Positions 51,259 to 60,041 of a stretch of DNA of 64,000 nt are shown here, piece by piece (the stretch's first letter is position 1; each line of letters starts with the position of its first letter). Both the position numbers and the translations under genes were made by a program. The notes below the pieces were generated by a model. That model was given only the letters and a program-made list of their open reading frames with translations. It did not search any database and was not told the origin of the DNA. The stretch comes from Streptomyces atroolivaceus (GTDB lineage: Bacteria > Actinomycetota > Actinomycetes > Streptomycetales > Streptomycetaceae). The DNA lies in the NCBI RefSeq assembly GCF_000717025.1, contig NZ_JNXG01000001.1, positions 248,001 to 312,000 on the forward strand, written 5' to 3'.

Positions 51259-51270
51259 GGCGCTCCTCGT

Positions 51271-51375
51271 CCGGATCCGGGCCGGACCAGGCCGGATCCG
51301 GGCCGGACCAGGCCGGATCCGGGCCGGACCAGGCCGGATCCGGGCCGGACCAGGCCGGATCAGACCGGATCCGGG
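51271..51375. repeat. 21-bp tandem repeat between convergent genes
   Basis: Four identical 21-bp units start at 51271, 51292, 51313 and 51334, each made of CCGGATCCGG followed by GCCGGACCAGG. A fifth, altered unit follows at 51355-51375. The fifth unit contains the stop codon of the S4 gene (51360-51362), so the array forms its C-terminal end. The palindromic CCGGATCCGG in each unit can form hairpins. Confidence 0.92.
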
Positions 51376-51764
51376 CCCCTGCCCTGGAGGCGTTCCATCT
51401 CGCGGCGGTCCCGCTTGGTGGGGCGGCCTGCGCCCCGGTCGCGGACCGGGACCTGGATCGCCGCCTCGCGCGGCGGCGGGGGCGGGCTGTTGTCGACGAA
51501 GCACTCCGCCGCCACCGGCGGGCCGACCCGCTTCTTCACGATCTTGGAGACGACCACGATCCGGTCCCGGCCCGCGTGCCGCAGCCGCACCTCGTCCCCC
51601 GTACGCAGGGCCTGGGCGGGCTTGGCGCGCTCGCCGTTGACCCGCACGTGTCCGGCACGGCAGGCGGCGGCAGCCTGCGACCGGGTCTTCGTCAGCCGGA
51701 CCGCCCAGATCCAGGCATCGACCCGGACGCTTCCCCCCGCCTGCGGCGCCTCACCGGAAACCAT
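51360..51764 (-). CDS. RNA-binding S4 domain protein (Hsp15-like)
   Basis: A 134-residue protein with an S4 domain (about 13-75; VDAWIWAVRLTKTRSQAAAACRAGHVRVNGERAKPAQALRTGDEV). Hsp15/HslR-type proteins bind free 50S subunits carrying stalled peptidyl-tRNA. The tail (about 90-134) is Pro/Arg-rich (NSPPPPPREAAIQ, TKRDRREMERLQG) and probably disordered. The stop lies inside the 21-bp repeat array, so the last residues could be repeat-derived. Confidence 0.88.
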   Translation of the reverse strand: MVSGEAPQAGGSVRVDAWIWAVRLTKTRSQAAAACRAGHVRVNGERAKPAQALRTGDEVRLRHAGRDRIVVVSKIVKKRVGPPVAAECFVDNSPPPPPREAAIQVPVRDRGAGRPTKRDRREMERLQGRGPDPV

Positions 51765-52132
51765 GCGTCCGACTGTAGACCGTCGGATGAGCCGGCGGTG
51801 AAGAAGGAGCGGGGCCAGGTACGTGCAGCCGCACGGCGGAAGGACCGAGGCGACACGAAGCCCTGTTCCGGACGCCGAGGCATGGTCCGCGCCCCGTGCG
51901 GGGTCTCTCGTGCGTGCGCGGACCGGCTCTCGTGCGTGCGCCTACCGATCGGCCGGCGCGCCTGATTCTTCCTCAGGCACACCGGCCGGTCACGCGACTC
52001 CGTTGCCCGTGCGCGTATCCGTGCGCGTATCCGTGCTCGTATCTGGACGAAGCCCATGGGATCTGCCCGCCTGGCCGCCGGCCGTGCAGCGGCTTGCGGT
52101 TCCGGCGACCGGACGGGCGGGTTTCCTGCCGG
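51765..52132. other. Intergenic region with a short repeat
   Basis: About 370 nt between the S4 gene start and the phoX end. It holds three 12-bp units CGTGCGCGTATC (52008-52043, the last with one change) and a possible 6-bp terminator stem (52107-52112 with 52129-52134) for phoX. No gene is supported. Confidence 0.5.
52008..52043. repeat. Three-copy 12-bp repeat
   Basis: CGTGCGCGTATC occurs at 52008, 52020 and, with one substitution, 52032. Confidence 0.85.
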
Positions 52133-54193
52133 TCAGACGCCGATGTCGGCGCCGTCCTTGCGCCAGACGGCGACGACCGACGGGCGGACGATCCTGCCGG
52201 GCCCGTCCGGCCACGCACTCGCCGGCTTCTCGACGGAGGCGCCGTCGACCTCCCCCGGGTGCTGCACGGCGACCAGGACGCGACGGTCCTGGATCACCGG
52301 GCCACAGGTCTCCGCACCGGTGGGCACGGTCAGGAACTGCTTGAGCTCGCCCCGCCGTTCCCCCTGCGTCGCGACGCCGAACAGGCCGTCGTGCGAGCCG
52401 AGCTGGGCACCGTCCGTGGAGATCCACAGGTTGCCGTGGTCGTCGAAGGCCACGTTGTCCGGGCAGGAGATGGGGCTGACCTTGTCCTTCGGGAATCCGG
52501 CGAAGTAGGTCGCCGGGTCCTCCGGGTCACCCGCGACGAGGAAGAGCCGCCAGGCGAAGCCGTCGGCCGCCGGGTCGTCCCAGTTCTCCGCCAACTCCAG
52601 GATCTGGCCGTGCTTGTTCGCGTTGCGCGGGTTGGCCTCGTCCGCTCCGGGCTTGCCCGCCTTGCCGCGGTCGGTGTTGTTGGTGAGGGCGACGTAGACC
52701 CGGCCGGTGCGCGGCGAGGGCTCGACGTCCTCGGGGCGGTCCATCTTCGTGGCGCCGACCTTGTCACCGGCCACGCGCGTGAAGACGTACACCTCGTCGG
52801 CGCTCATGCCCGGCACGTGCGAGGTCTCGCCGGTGGCGAGCGGGATCCAGACACCGCTGCCGTCGAACTCGCCGTCCGAGGGGAGCTTGCCCGTGCCGTC
52901 GAACTCGCCGGCCGGCGAGTCGCCGGTCAGCTTGGCGACGTAGAGCGTGCCCTCGTCGAGCAGGGTCAGGTTGTGCTCACGGGCGGCCCGCGAGTTGCCC
53001 TTCTTCATCCGCTTGCTGGAGACGAACTTGTAGAGGTAGTCGAACCGCTCGTCGTCGCCCATGTAGACGACCGGGCGGCCGTCGGCGGTCAGCCGGGGCT
53101 GCGCCGCCTCGTGCTTGAACCGGCCGAGCGCGGTCCGCTTGCGGGGCGTGGAGTCGGGGTCGTACGGGTCGAGCTCGACGACCCAGCCGAATCGGTTCGC
53201 CTCGTTGGGCTCCTGCGCCAGGTCGAACCGCTTGTCGAACCTCTCCCACTTGCGCTCGGTGGCGGCCGTTCCGATGCCGTACCGCTTGTCGGTGTCGCTG
53301 GAGCCGTTGGCGAAGTACTGGTTGAAGTTCTCCTCGCCGTGCAGCGTGGTACCCCACGGGGTGGTGCCGCCGGCGCAGTTGTTGAGCGTGCCCAGGACCT
53401 TGCTGCCGGTCCGGTCGGCCGAGGTGCGCAGCAGAGGGCTGCCGGCGGCCGGGCCGGTCATCCGGAACTCGCTGGTCGCGGTGAGGCGGCGGTTCAGCGG
53501 GTGGCGGTTGACCGGAGCGAGCTTGCCGGTGCGGTTCTCCTCCTGGACGACGACCACGGAGAGTCCGTGCGCCGCCCAGGCGATCTCGACCTGCTCACGG
53601 GTCGGGCTGGCCGGATCGTAACCACGGAACATCAGGATCTCGTCCGTGTACTCGTGGTTGGCGACCAGCACCTGACGGCCGCGCTCACCGCGCAGCGGGA
53701 GCAGGGAGAGGAAGTCGTTGTTGTAACCGAACTGGCCCGCCTGCGCCTTGGCGGACTGCTTGTCCGGGTCGAAGGCGGGAGCACCGCGAAGGATCGGTTC
53801 ACCCCATCGGATGACCACGTTCTGGGCGTAGCCGTCGGGAACCGTGACCTTGTCGTCCTTGTTGGGTGCGACGGCCGTGAAGCGCAGGCCACGGGCACCC
53901 GAAGGGGTGGGCTTCGGCTTGCTGCCGGGACGGCCCGCGAGCGGTGCGGCCTCGGCGCTCGGTGCCGCCGGACCGGCGAGTGCGGCGGTTCCGGCGGCGG
54001 TGGCCACGGTCACCACGGCGGCGGCGCGCAGCATCGACCGGCGTGACAGGGCACCGGCGATGATGTCGCCGGCGTACTCGTTGTCGCTCGTGTTCGGGAT
54101 CTCCTGGAAGCAGGCGTCACCGCAGCGATAGCGGCAGGTCAGCGCAGAGCGCCCGCCCGGGTGCGAGCCGATGAGCGGCAGCAGGTTGCGCAT
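52133..54193 (-). CDS. phoX: PhoX-type alkaline phosphatase
   Basis: A 686-residue exported phosphatase of the PhoX (DUF839) family, whose members use Fe(III)/Ca(II) and release phosphate from organic esters. An N-terminal 50 residues (CRYRCGDACFQEIPNTSDNEY) precede a Tat signal with SRRSMLRAAAVVTVATAAGTAALA (about 51-80), an unusually long lead that is typical of actinobacterial PhoX. The beta-propeller body contains NHEYTDEI, TPWGTTLHGEENFN, VVELDPYD and PEDVEPSPRTGRVYVALTN, all PhoX landmarks. ATG 54193 has GGAGG. A PHO box at 54248-54280 indicates PhoP control. Confidence 0.92.
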   Translation of the reverse strand: MRNLLPLIGSHPGGRSALTCRYRCGDACFQEIPNTSDNEYAGDIIAGALSRRSMLRAAAVVTVATAAGTAALAGPAAPSAEAAPLAGRPGSKPKPTPSGARGLRFTAVAPNKDDKVTVPDGYAQNVVIRWGEPILRGAPAFDPDKQSAKAQAGQFGYNNDFLSLLPLRGERGRQVLVANHEYTDEILMFRGYDPASPTREQVEIAWAAHGLSVVVVQEENRTGKLAPVNRHPLNRRLTATSEFRMTGPAAGSPLLRTSADRTGSKVLGTLNNCAGGTTPWGTTLHGEENFNQYFANGSSDTDKRYGIGTAATERKWERFDKRFDLAQEPNEANRFGWVVELDPYDPDSTPRKRTALGRFKHEAAQPRLTADGRPVVYMGDDERFDYLYKFVSSKRMKKGNSRAAREHNLTLLDEGTLYVAKLTGDSPAGEFDGTGKLPSDGEFDGSGVWIPLATGETSHVPGMSADEVYVFTRVAGDKVGATKMDRPEDVEPSPRTGRVYVALTNNTDRGKAGKPGADEANPRNANKHGQILELAENWDDPAADGFAWRLFLVAGDPEDPATYFAGFPKDKVSPISCPDNVAFDDHGNLWISTDGAQLGSHDGLFGVATQGERRGELKQFLTVPTGAETCGPVIQDRRVLVAVQHPGEVDGASVEKPASAWPDGPGRIVRPSVVAVWRKDGADIGV

Positions 54194-54247
54194 GGTGTGG
54201 TCCCTCCGTCTGTGTGTCACGCGTGACGGTAGGTGCGCATCCACGCC

Positions 54248-54280
54248 ATACGTGGGACTGCCGGTGAACAGGGGGTGAAG
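54248..54280 (-). promoter_or_regulatory. PHO box (PhoP direct repeats) upstream of phoX
   Basis: On the minus strand three contiguous 11-nt units read CTTCACCCCCT, GTTCACCGGCA and GTCCCACGTAT. The first two match the Streptomyces PhoP unit (GTTCACC-type) well, the third weakly. They end about 55 nt upstream of the phoX start. Confidence 0.7.
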
Positions 54281-54485
54281 TCCGGGACACCGCTGCCCTC
54301 CCCGGCCGTCCGGCCCTCCGTCCAGGACTCGGTGACGACTCGGTTGGAGCTCGGTTGACGCAGGGGCGGGCCGCGCCACCGAACGGCCGGATCCGGCCGC
54401 TAACCTTACGTATCCGCCCTGGCCAGGGATCAATTCCCGCAGTACGGACATTTATCGCACCCAACTCATGCGAAAGGCCTCGCCC

Positions 54486-56198
54486 ATGGGCATTCGGAGC
54501 TTGCTGCGCAAGGTGTTCGGCCGCACGGAGCAGGACGAGCCGACCACGGCCACCGTCCCGCCCCAGGCCGAGCGCACCCAGCCCACGGAGCCGGAGCCGG
54601 AGACCACCACTTCGGCGGCCGAGCCCGCGAAGGCCTCGGTACCGGCCCCGGCCTCCTCCTCGGACCGGCCCGCCGGCGCCGAGCACGACAGCGGACAGGC
54701 GTCGGACCTGGTGGCGGCGGCCTTCGACAAGGCGGCCGCCACTTCGGCCACGACCGCGCCGAGGGTTCCGGCCCAGGGATCGGACCCGGAGGCAAAGCCG
54801 GCCGCGGACGCCGTGAAGGCCGCCGAGGCCGTCGCCGAGCCGCCTGCCCCGGCGCCGATCACCATCGACATCGACCCCGAGCCGGAGGCCGTCACGCTGC
54901 CGGCCGTGACGCCCGAGCCGGCGGTGGCGGAACCCGCTGAGGCGAAGGCCGAGCCGGCGGCGGAAGCAGCCGCGCCTGTCGCGGCGTCACCTGCGGCCGA
55001 GGAGCTCGCAACTGCTGAAGCGTCGGCTGCCGAGGCAACCGCGGACGAGGCGGAGACGGAGGCGGAAACGACCCCCGAGCCGGCACCCGTCGACGCGGCG
55101 ACTACCGAGAAGCCCGCCGCCGAGCCGAAGGCCGAGCCGGCTGAGGCAACGGTCGCCACCGAGCCGGCCGTAGTCACCGAGCCGAAGCCCGAAGCCGTCG
55201 CCGAGCCCGCCGCTGAGGCGAAGACCGAGCCCGCAGCCAAGCCCGCCACCGAGCCGAAGGCGAAGACCGAGCCGGTCACCGAAACCGCCGCCGAGCCGGC
55301 CGCCACCCCCGAGAAGCCCGCCGCCGAGGCGGGGGCGAAGACCGAACCGAAGGCGGAGCCGGTCACCGAGCCGAAGGCGAAGACCGAGCCGGTCACCGAA
55401 GCCGCCGCCGCCGAACCGAAGGCAGAGGCCAAGCCCGCCGCCGAGCCGAAGGCGAAGGCTGAAGCCGTGGCCGAGCCCGTCGCCGCCGCCCCCGCCGCCC
55501 CCGCCGGAAAGCCCGCCGTCACCCTCGCCCGGGTCAAGGCTGCGGCGCCCGGGCTCGTCGCCCCGTACAAGGCCGCCCAGGCCGGGCTGAAGGCACACGG
55601 GCTGACCGGACTGCGGGCCACCGTCTACCTGGTGCTCGACCGGTCCGGGTCCATGCGGCCGTTCTACAAGGACGGCAGCGCCCAGCACCTCGGCGACCGC
55701 ACCCTTGCGCTCGCCGCGCACCTGGACGCGAACGCCACCGTGCCCGTCGTCTTCTTCTCGACCGACATCGACGGCACCGGGGCGGTCGACCTCGGCGCAC
55801 ACGAGGGCCGGATCGACGAGTTGCACGCGGGCCTCGGCCGCCTGGGCCGTACGAACTACCACCGTGCCGTCGAGGAGATCGTCGCCCACTACGAGAAGTC
55901 CGGGGCCACCGGCCCGGCGCTGGTGATCTTCCAGACGGACGGCGCTCCGGACGCCAAGGTGGCGGCCAAGCAGGCCCTCGCGGACGCGGCGCGGCTGCCG
56001 CTGTTCTTCCAGTTCGTCGCGTTCGGCGACGAGGACGCGAAGGGCTTCGACTTCCTGCGCAGGCTGGACGTCGAGAACGCCGGGTTCTTCCACGCGGGCC
56101 CCGCCCCGCGCGAGGTGCCCGACGCGACGTTCTACCGGGAGGTCCTCGCCGGGCTGCCCGCCTGGGCCAAGGCCCGCGGAGTCGTCGCGGAGGACTGA
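54486..56198 (+). CDS. TerF-type vWA domain protein with long Ala/Pro/Glu/Lys linker
   Basis: A 570-residue protein. The first 20 residues ([17 protein letters not shown]) form a basic amphipathic helix. Residues about 20-345 are a low-complexity region of AEPKA, TEPVTE and EKPAAE repeats, probably disordered. The C-terminal vWA domain (about 345-570) has MIDAS residues in [15 protein letters not shown], Thr in LGRTNYHRA and Asp in FQTDGAPD, and fits the TerF C-terminal vWA family. It may bind a partner through Mg2+ on the membrane face. A start at 54468 would add six residues. TerB at 29999 is the only other Ter-type gene here. Confidence 0.85.
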   Translation: MGIRSLLRKVFGRTEQDEPTTATVPPQAERTQPTEPEPETTTSAAEPAKASVPAPASSSDRPAGAEHDSGQASDLVAAAFDKAAATSATTAPRVPAQGSDPEAKPAADAVKAAEAVAEPPAPAPITIDIDPEPEAVTLPAVTPEPAVAEPAEAKAEPAAEAAAPVAASPAAEELATAEASAAEATADEAETEAETTPEPAPVDAATTEKPAAEPKAEPAEATVATEPAVVTEPKPEAVAEPAAEAKTEPAAKPATEPKAKTEPVTETAAEPAATPEKPAAEAGAKTEPKAEPVTEPKAKTEPVTEAAAAEPKAEAKPAAEPKAKAEAVAEPVAAAPAAPAGKPAVTLARVKAAAPGLVAPYKAAQAGLKAHGLTGLRATVYLVLDRSGSMRPFYKDGSAQHLGDRTLALAAHLDANATVPVVFFSTDIDGTGAVDLGAHEGRIDELHAGLGRLGRTNYHRAVEEIVAHYEKSGATGPALVIFQTDGAPDAKVAAKQALADAARLPLFFQFVAFGDEDAKGFDFLRRLDVENAGFFHAGPAPREVPDATFYREVLAGLPAWAKARGVVAED

Positions 56199-56793
56199 TC
56201 CACCGGCAGCCGTACGGTCACGGCGAGCCCGCCCTCCGGGCCGGGTACCGCCGTGACCGCACCACCGTGGGCCCACGCGATGGAACGTACGATCGACAGT
56301 CCGCGCACCGAGCCCTGCCCCATCCGGTCCCGCCCCTCGCCGCGCCGGAACGGCTGGAAGAACCCCGCGATGTCCCCCTCGGCGACCACCGGTCCCGTGT
56401 TGCGGACCGCCAGGGCCCCGTCGACGGACGGCGACACCCCGACCCGGCCGCCGGGAACGTTGCAGCGCACCGCGTTGGACAGCAGATTCGCCACCAGCTC
56501 CGCGAGCAGCTGACGGTTGCCCCTCACGACGCAGGGCTCTGCCGCGACCGTGGTCTCCGGGCGGGCCGCCACCGCCCGCTCCGCCGACGCCGGGGGCCGG
56601 GCGGCCTCCTCCGTCACCACCTGCGTCAGGTCGGCCTCCGCGCGCTCGCTCTTCGCCAGCCCCCGTTCGCTGCGCGCCGGCACCAGCAGCCCCTCGATGA
56701 GTACACGGTGTCGACGGCGAATCCGGCCCGCCGCAGACCGGTCGGCACCAGCTCCGCCAGGATCTCCTCGTCCTCGGCGACCAGTACCCGCAT
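56132..56793 (-). pseudogene. Remnant of a two-component system (response regulator start joined to histidine kinase end)
   Basis: From ATG 56793 the frame reads MRVLVAEDEEILAELVPTGL and continues RRAGFAVDTVYSS, a response regulator receiver start. After about 33 residues, near 56700, a second frame takes over with IEGLLVPARSERGLAKSERA, the end of a histidine kinase dimerisation domain, then the ATPase region: LLAELVANLLSNAVRCNVPGG (N box), GDIAGFFQPFRRG and VRGLSIVRSIAWAHGG. The phospho-Asp half of the regulator, the output domain, the kinase sensor and the His box are all missing. A deletion of more than 1 kb with a frame change explains it. It is probably non-functional. Confidence 0.8.
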
Positions 56794-56940
56794 CGTGTTG
56801 TCCCCTGCCTCGTGCACGCGTGCCCACTCCTCCCAGGATGCGTCTTTGGTACGGGAAAGGATGTTTCGCAAAGCTCTCCGTGCTCCGGGCCGCCGTTATC
56901 GATGTGAGTGGATCTCCCACGGACCGTTAGGATTTCGACC

Positions 56941-58545
56941 ATGGCGGCCACTGGATCCGAGAAGCAGGGGGCGAAGGCGTTCTACGTCTCGACCCCCATC
57001 TACTACGTCAACGACGCTCCTCACCTGGGCCACGCCTATACGACCGTCGCAGGCGACGTGCTCACCCGCTGGCACCGTCAGCGCGGCGAGAAGGTGTGGT
57101 ACCTCACCGGCACGGACGAGCACGGTCAGAAGATCATGCGCACGGCCGAGGCGAACGACGTCACGCCCCAGGCCTGGTGCGACAAGCTCGTCGAGGAGGC
57201 CTGGAAGCCCCTCTGGGAGCACCTGAACATCAGAAACGACGACTTCATCCGTACGACGGAGAAGCGGCACACGGACCGTGTGCAGGAGTTCGTGCAGGAC
57301 CTGTACGACAAGGACCAGATCTACAAGGGCGGGTACGAAGGCCCGTACTGCGTGGGCTGCGAGGAGTACAAGCTCCCCGGCGACCTGATCGAGGCCGAGG
57401 ACGGCACGAAGCTGTGCCCGATCCACAAGAAGCCGGTGGAGCTCCTCAAGGAGGAGAACTACTTCTTCAAGCTGAGCGAGTACGGCCCGAAGCTCATGGA
57501 GTTCTACGCGGCCAACCCGGACTTCATCCAGCCCGAGTCCGCCCGCAACGAGATCGTGAACTTCGTCAAGCAGGGCCTCCAGGACCTGTCGATCTCGCGT
57601 TCCACCTTCGACTGGGGCGTTCCGGTCCCGTGGGACCCGAAGCACGTCATCTACGTGTGGATCGACGCCCTGCTCAACTACGCGACGGCGGTCGGCTACG
57701 GCGCCAACCAGGAGAAGTTCGACGGCACCTTCCCGGCGAACGTCCACCTGATCGGCAAGGACATCCTGCGCTTCCACTCGGTCATCTGGCCGGCCATGCT
57801 GATGGCGCAGGGTCTGCCGCTGCCCGGCAAGGTCGTCGCCAACGGCTGGCTGATGGTCGGCGGCGAGAAGATGTCCAAGTCGAACCTGACCGGCATCAAG
57901 CCGCAGGACCTGACCTCGCACTTCGGCGTGGACGCGTACCGCTGGTACTTCCTGCGGGCCATCGCGTACGGCAGCGACGGCTCGTTCTCGTGGGAGGACT
58001 TCAGCGCCCGCTACACCTCCGAGCTCGCCAACGACTACGGCAACCTCGCCTCGCGCGTCGCGGCCATGGTGGGCAAGTACTTCGGCGGAGCGCTCCCGGA
58101 GGCCACGGCTGCCGGTGACGCCGAGCGCGCGGTCCAGGAGGGCCTGGCCAGGGCCGTCGCCTCCGCCGATCAGAAGATCGGTGAGGAGCTGGACTTCCAG
58201 GGCGGCATCCTCGCGATCTTCGACTTCGTGAAGCAGGTCAACGGCTACATCACCGAGCAGGAGCCCTGGAAGGTCGCCAAGGACACGTCGCCGGAGGGCC
58301 AGGCCCGGCTCGCGACCATCCTGTACACGGCGGCCGAATCGCTGCGCGGTGTCGCGGTCCTGCTGAACGCCGTGATGCCGGACACCTCGCAGAAGCTGTG
58401 GGAGTCCCTGGGTGCCGAGGCCTCCCTGGGCGCCCTGGCCGACCAGCGGGTCCAGGACGCGGGCCGGTGGGGCGGGCTGCCCGTCGGTTCGACGGTGACG
58501 AAGGGCGCGGTGCTGTTCCCCCGCCTGGAGGAGAAGCCCGCGTAA
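56941..58545 (+). CDS. metG: Methionyl-tRNA synthetase
   Basis: A 534-residue class I synthetase. HIGH is PHLGHAYTT (about 27), zinc ligands are CVGC and CPIH (in YCVGCEEYKLPGDLIEAED ... KLCPIHKKP), and KMSKS is GGEKMSKSNL (about 308). The anticodon-binding domain follows (FNxxxx-type helices near 380-470). No C-terminal dimerisation domain is present, so it is probably a monomer. ATG 56941 is chosen over 56908, which would extend the protein by 11 residues. A 19-bp terminator follows. Confidence 0.95.
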   Translation: MAATGSEKQGAKAFYVSTPIYYVNDAPHLGHAYTTVAGDVLTRWHRQRGEKVWYLTGTDEHGQKIMRTAEANDVTPQAWCDKLVEEAWKPLWEHLNIRNDDFIRTTEKRHTDRVQEFVQDLYDKDQIYKGGYEGPYCVGCEEYKLPGDLIEAEDGTKLCPIHKKPVELLKEENYFFKLSEYGPKLMEFYAANPDFIQPESARNEIVNFVKQGLQDLSISRSTFDWGVPVPWDPKHVIYVWIDALLNYATAVGYGANQEKFDGTFPANVHLIGKDILRFHSVIWPAMLMAQGLPLPGKVVANGWLMVGGEKMSKSNLTGIKPQDLTSHFGVDAYRWYFLRAIAYGSDGSFSWEDFSARYTSELANDYGNLASRVAAMVGKYFGGALPEATAAGDAERAVQEGLARAVASADQKIGEELDFQGGILAIFDFVKQVNGYITEQEPWKVAKDTSPEGQARLATILYTAAESLRGVAVLLNAVMPDTSQKLWESLGAEASLGALADQRVQDAGRWGGLPVGSTVTKGAVLFPRLEEKPA

Positions 58546-58557
58546 GCGGCGTACGCA

Positions 58558-58606
58558 GCGAAGGAGCCCGGCCCCGAAGACATCCATCGGGGCCGGGCTC
58601 CTTCGC
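58558..58606 (+). terminator. Very strong terminator of metG
   Basis: GCGAAGGAGCCCGGCCCCG (58558-58576) pairs perfectly with its 19-nt complement at 58588-58606 across an 11-nt loop. Confidence 0.92.
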
Positions 58607-58764
58607 GTGGTCCTCCAGCGCGCCCCGTTCCCGCCTCGGTGTCCAGCTCGGTCCCCACCGGATCGGGGAGCGTCACGACCGGGGAGCGTCACGGACGTGC
58701 CGTACGGCACGGTGACCGGGCGACGTCCGCAGCGTACGGACAGACCCCACGCCCGTTCCGTGCT

Positions 58765-59526
58765 TCACCGGGCCAGCGACGCGGCGTCCCCCATCACGAT
58801 CACGGGGTTCTTCGCGGGGTCCAGGGTGAGCAACAACTCCCGCATCCGGTCCTCGGTCAGCGACACGCAGCCCTGCGTGGGACCGTCGTGGTCCACGTGG
58901 ATCCAGATGCCGCCGCCCCTCTCCTCTCCGAGCGGCCGTTCGCGGTCGAGCGGGCTGGTGCCCGGGGTCCGGTTGTAGTTGATGGCGACGACATAGTCGA
59001 AGGAGCCTTCCAGGGGCTCCCCCAGGAAGCCCTCGCCGCTCACCGCGAAGCGGGACTGTTCGTCGTACGGGAGCAGCGCGCCCGGGTCGGGCAGCCGGCC
59101 GCCCGCGTCGGTGAGGCCGAAGACCCCGACGGGAGACCGGAGGTCGCCCGCGACGTGGTGATCCGTCCAGCCCTCCATGCCGTTGTGGGCGGGCCAGGGG
59201 CCCGCGCCGGGTCTCCAGCCGAGAGCGGGGTCGTCGAGGCTGTGGAGCACGACCGACGAGAGGTTGGCGTCGGGCCCCTTACCCGTCACCACGACGGCCT
59301 GCCGGGCCGTGGCCGGGATCTGCGCCCGGGTCCGCGGACCCAGACCCGGAATCACAGCGGGGCTGCGGAGGGGCTCCACGGAGCGGGGTGGCGCGGCCGA
59401 ACCCTCGGAGCCGGCCGCACCACGGGGCGCAGCGGGGTCGGAGGTCTGCACGGCCCCGGCGGAACAGCCGATGACCAGCAGGAACAGGACGACGAGCATG
59501 ACGTACGGGCGACGCGGGACGGACAC
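58765..59526 (-). CDS. L,D-transpeptidase family lipoprotein
   Basis: A 253-residue exported protein. A signal peptide with lipobox LLVIGC (about residues 14-19) makes it a lipoprotein, followed by a Ser/Pro-rich linker. The catalytic domain ends with IWIHVDHDGPTQGCVSLTED, the His-x-Cys arrangement of YkuD-type L,D-transpeptidases (HxxxxxxxxxGC). Such enzymes form 3-3 cross-links in peptidoglycan or link proteins to it. GTG 59526 has GAGGAG; ATG 59499 is an alternative. It is the only gene in a 1.3-kb region between metG and aspS. Confidence 0.85.
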   Translation of the reverse strand: MSVPRRPYVMLVVLFLLVIGCSAGAVQTSDPAAPRGAAGSEGSAAPPRSVEPLRSPAVIPGLGPRTRAQIPATARQAVVVTGKGPDANLSSVVLHSLDDPALGWRPGAGPWPAHNGMEGWTDHHVAGDLRSPVGVFGLTDAGGRLPDPGALLPYDEQSRFAVSGEGFLGEPLEGSFDYVVAINYNRTPGTSPLDRERPLGEERGGGIWIHVDHDGPTQGCVSLTEDRMRELLLTLDPAKNPVIVMGDAASLAR

Positions 59527-59977
59527 GGTGCGGAACTCCTCGGTGGGGGCGGACGAGCACTTCCCGTGCCAGTCCTTGCCGGGGCCGTCGGCGCCGAACC
59601 GGAACCGGGGCCATCCGGATGTACCCGGTTCGTGTACCCGAGGTCCGGAAGTTCTGCACGGTCCACCCGTACGCAGGCAAAGAGCCGGTTCCGGGCCCTG
59701 TGCCGGGGGTTCCTGGATGCCGGTGCCGGCCCGGAGGCCGGTACCGTCGTGGGTCGCGTAGGGGTCGACGCCCATCGTGAGCGAGCCGACCACCCCGCGC
59801 GCCGTCCTTCCCTTGCGTTACGAGAGCTTCAGCAGCCCGCCCGTCACACCGCTCCGGCCGTAGATGGTTGTGCGCGTGTCCCTGATTCTCTGTCATGAGG
59901 GGTGAGGCCAGGCAGCCCGGCTGGCAGGGACCTGAGCGCAGGCCGTGCGTTCCTGTGCGTACTCCGTGCGCGCACGG

Positions 59978-60011
59978 AAACAGTCCCCGGCCGGATGGCC
60001 GGGGACTGTTT
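59978..60011 (-). terminator. Terminator of aspS
   Basis: AAACAGTCCCCGGCC (59978-59992) pairs perfectly with GGCCGGGGACTGTTT (59997-60011) across GGAT. On the minus strand it directly follows aspS by about 30 nt and its right arm overlaps the parS-like site. Confidence 0.85.
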
Positions 60012-60022
60012 CACGTGGAACC
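60007..60022. promoter_or_regulatory. parS-like ParB-binding site
   Basis: TGTTTCACGTGGAACC matches the ParB box TGTTTCACGTGAAACA at 14 of 16 positions, with the GTTTCACGTG half perfect. In Streptomyces, many parS sites cluster around oriC, so this hints that the window is origin-proximal. It overlaps the last 5 nt of the aspS terminator arm. Confidence 0.72.
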
Positions 60023-60041
60023 GAAGCGGAACCTCTGACGC

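Larger units (their letters stand above)
59527..60041. other. Intergenic region with aspS terminator and parS
   Basis: About 515 nt. It holds the L,D-transpeptidase promoter (not identified), the aspS terminator and the parS-like site. Nothing else is supported. Confidence 0.45.

Noticed and set aside
51271..51375. CRISPR array
   Set aside because: The 21-bp units are contiguous with no spacers, and no cas genes are present.
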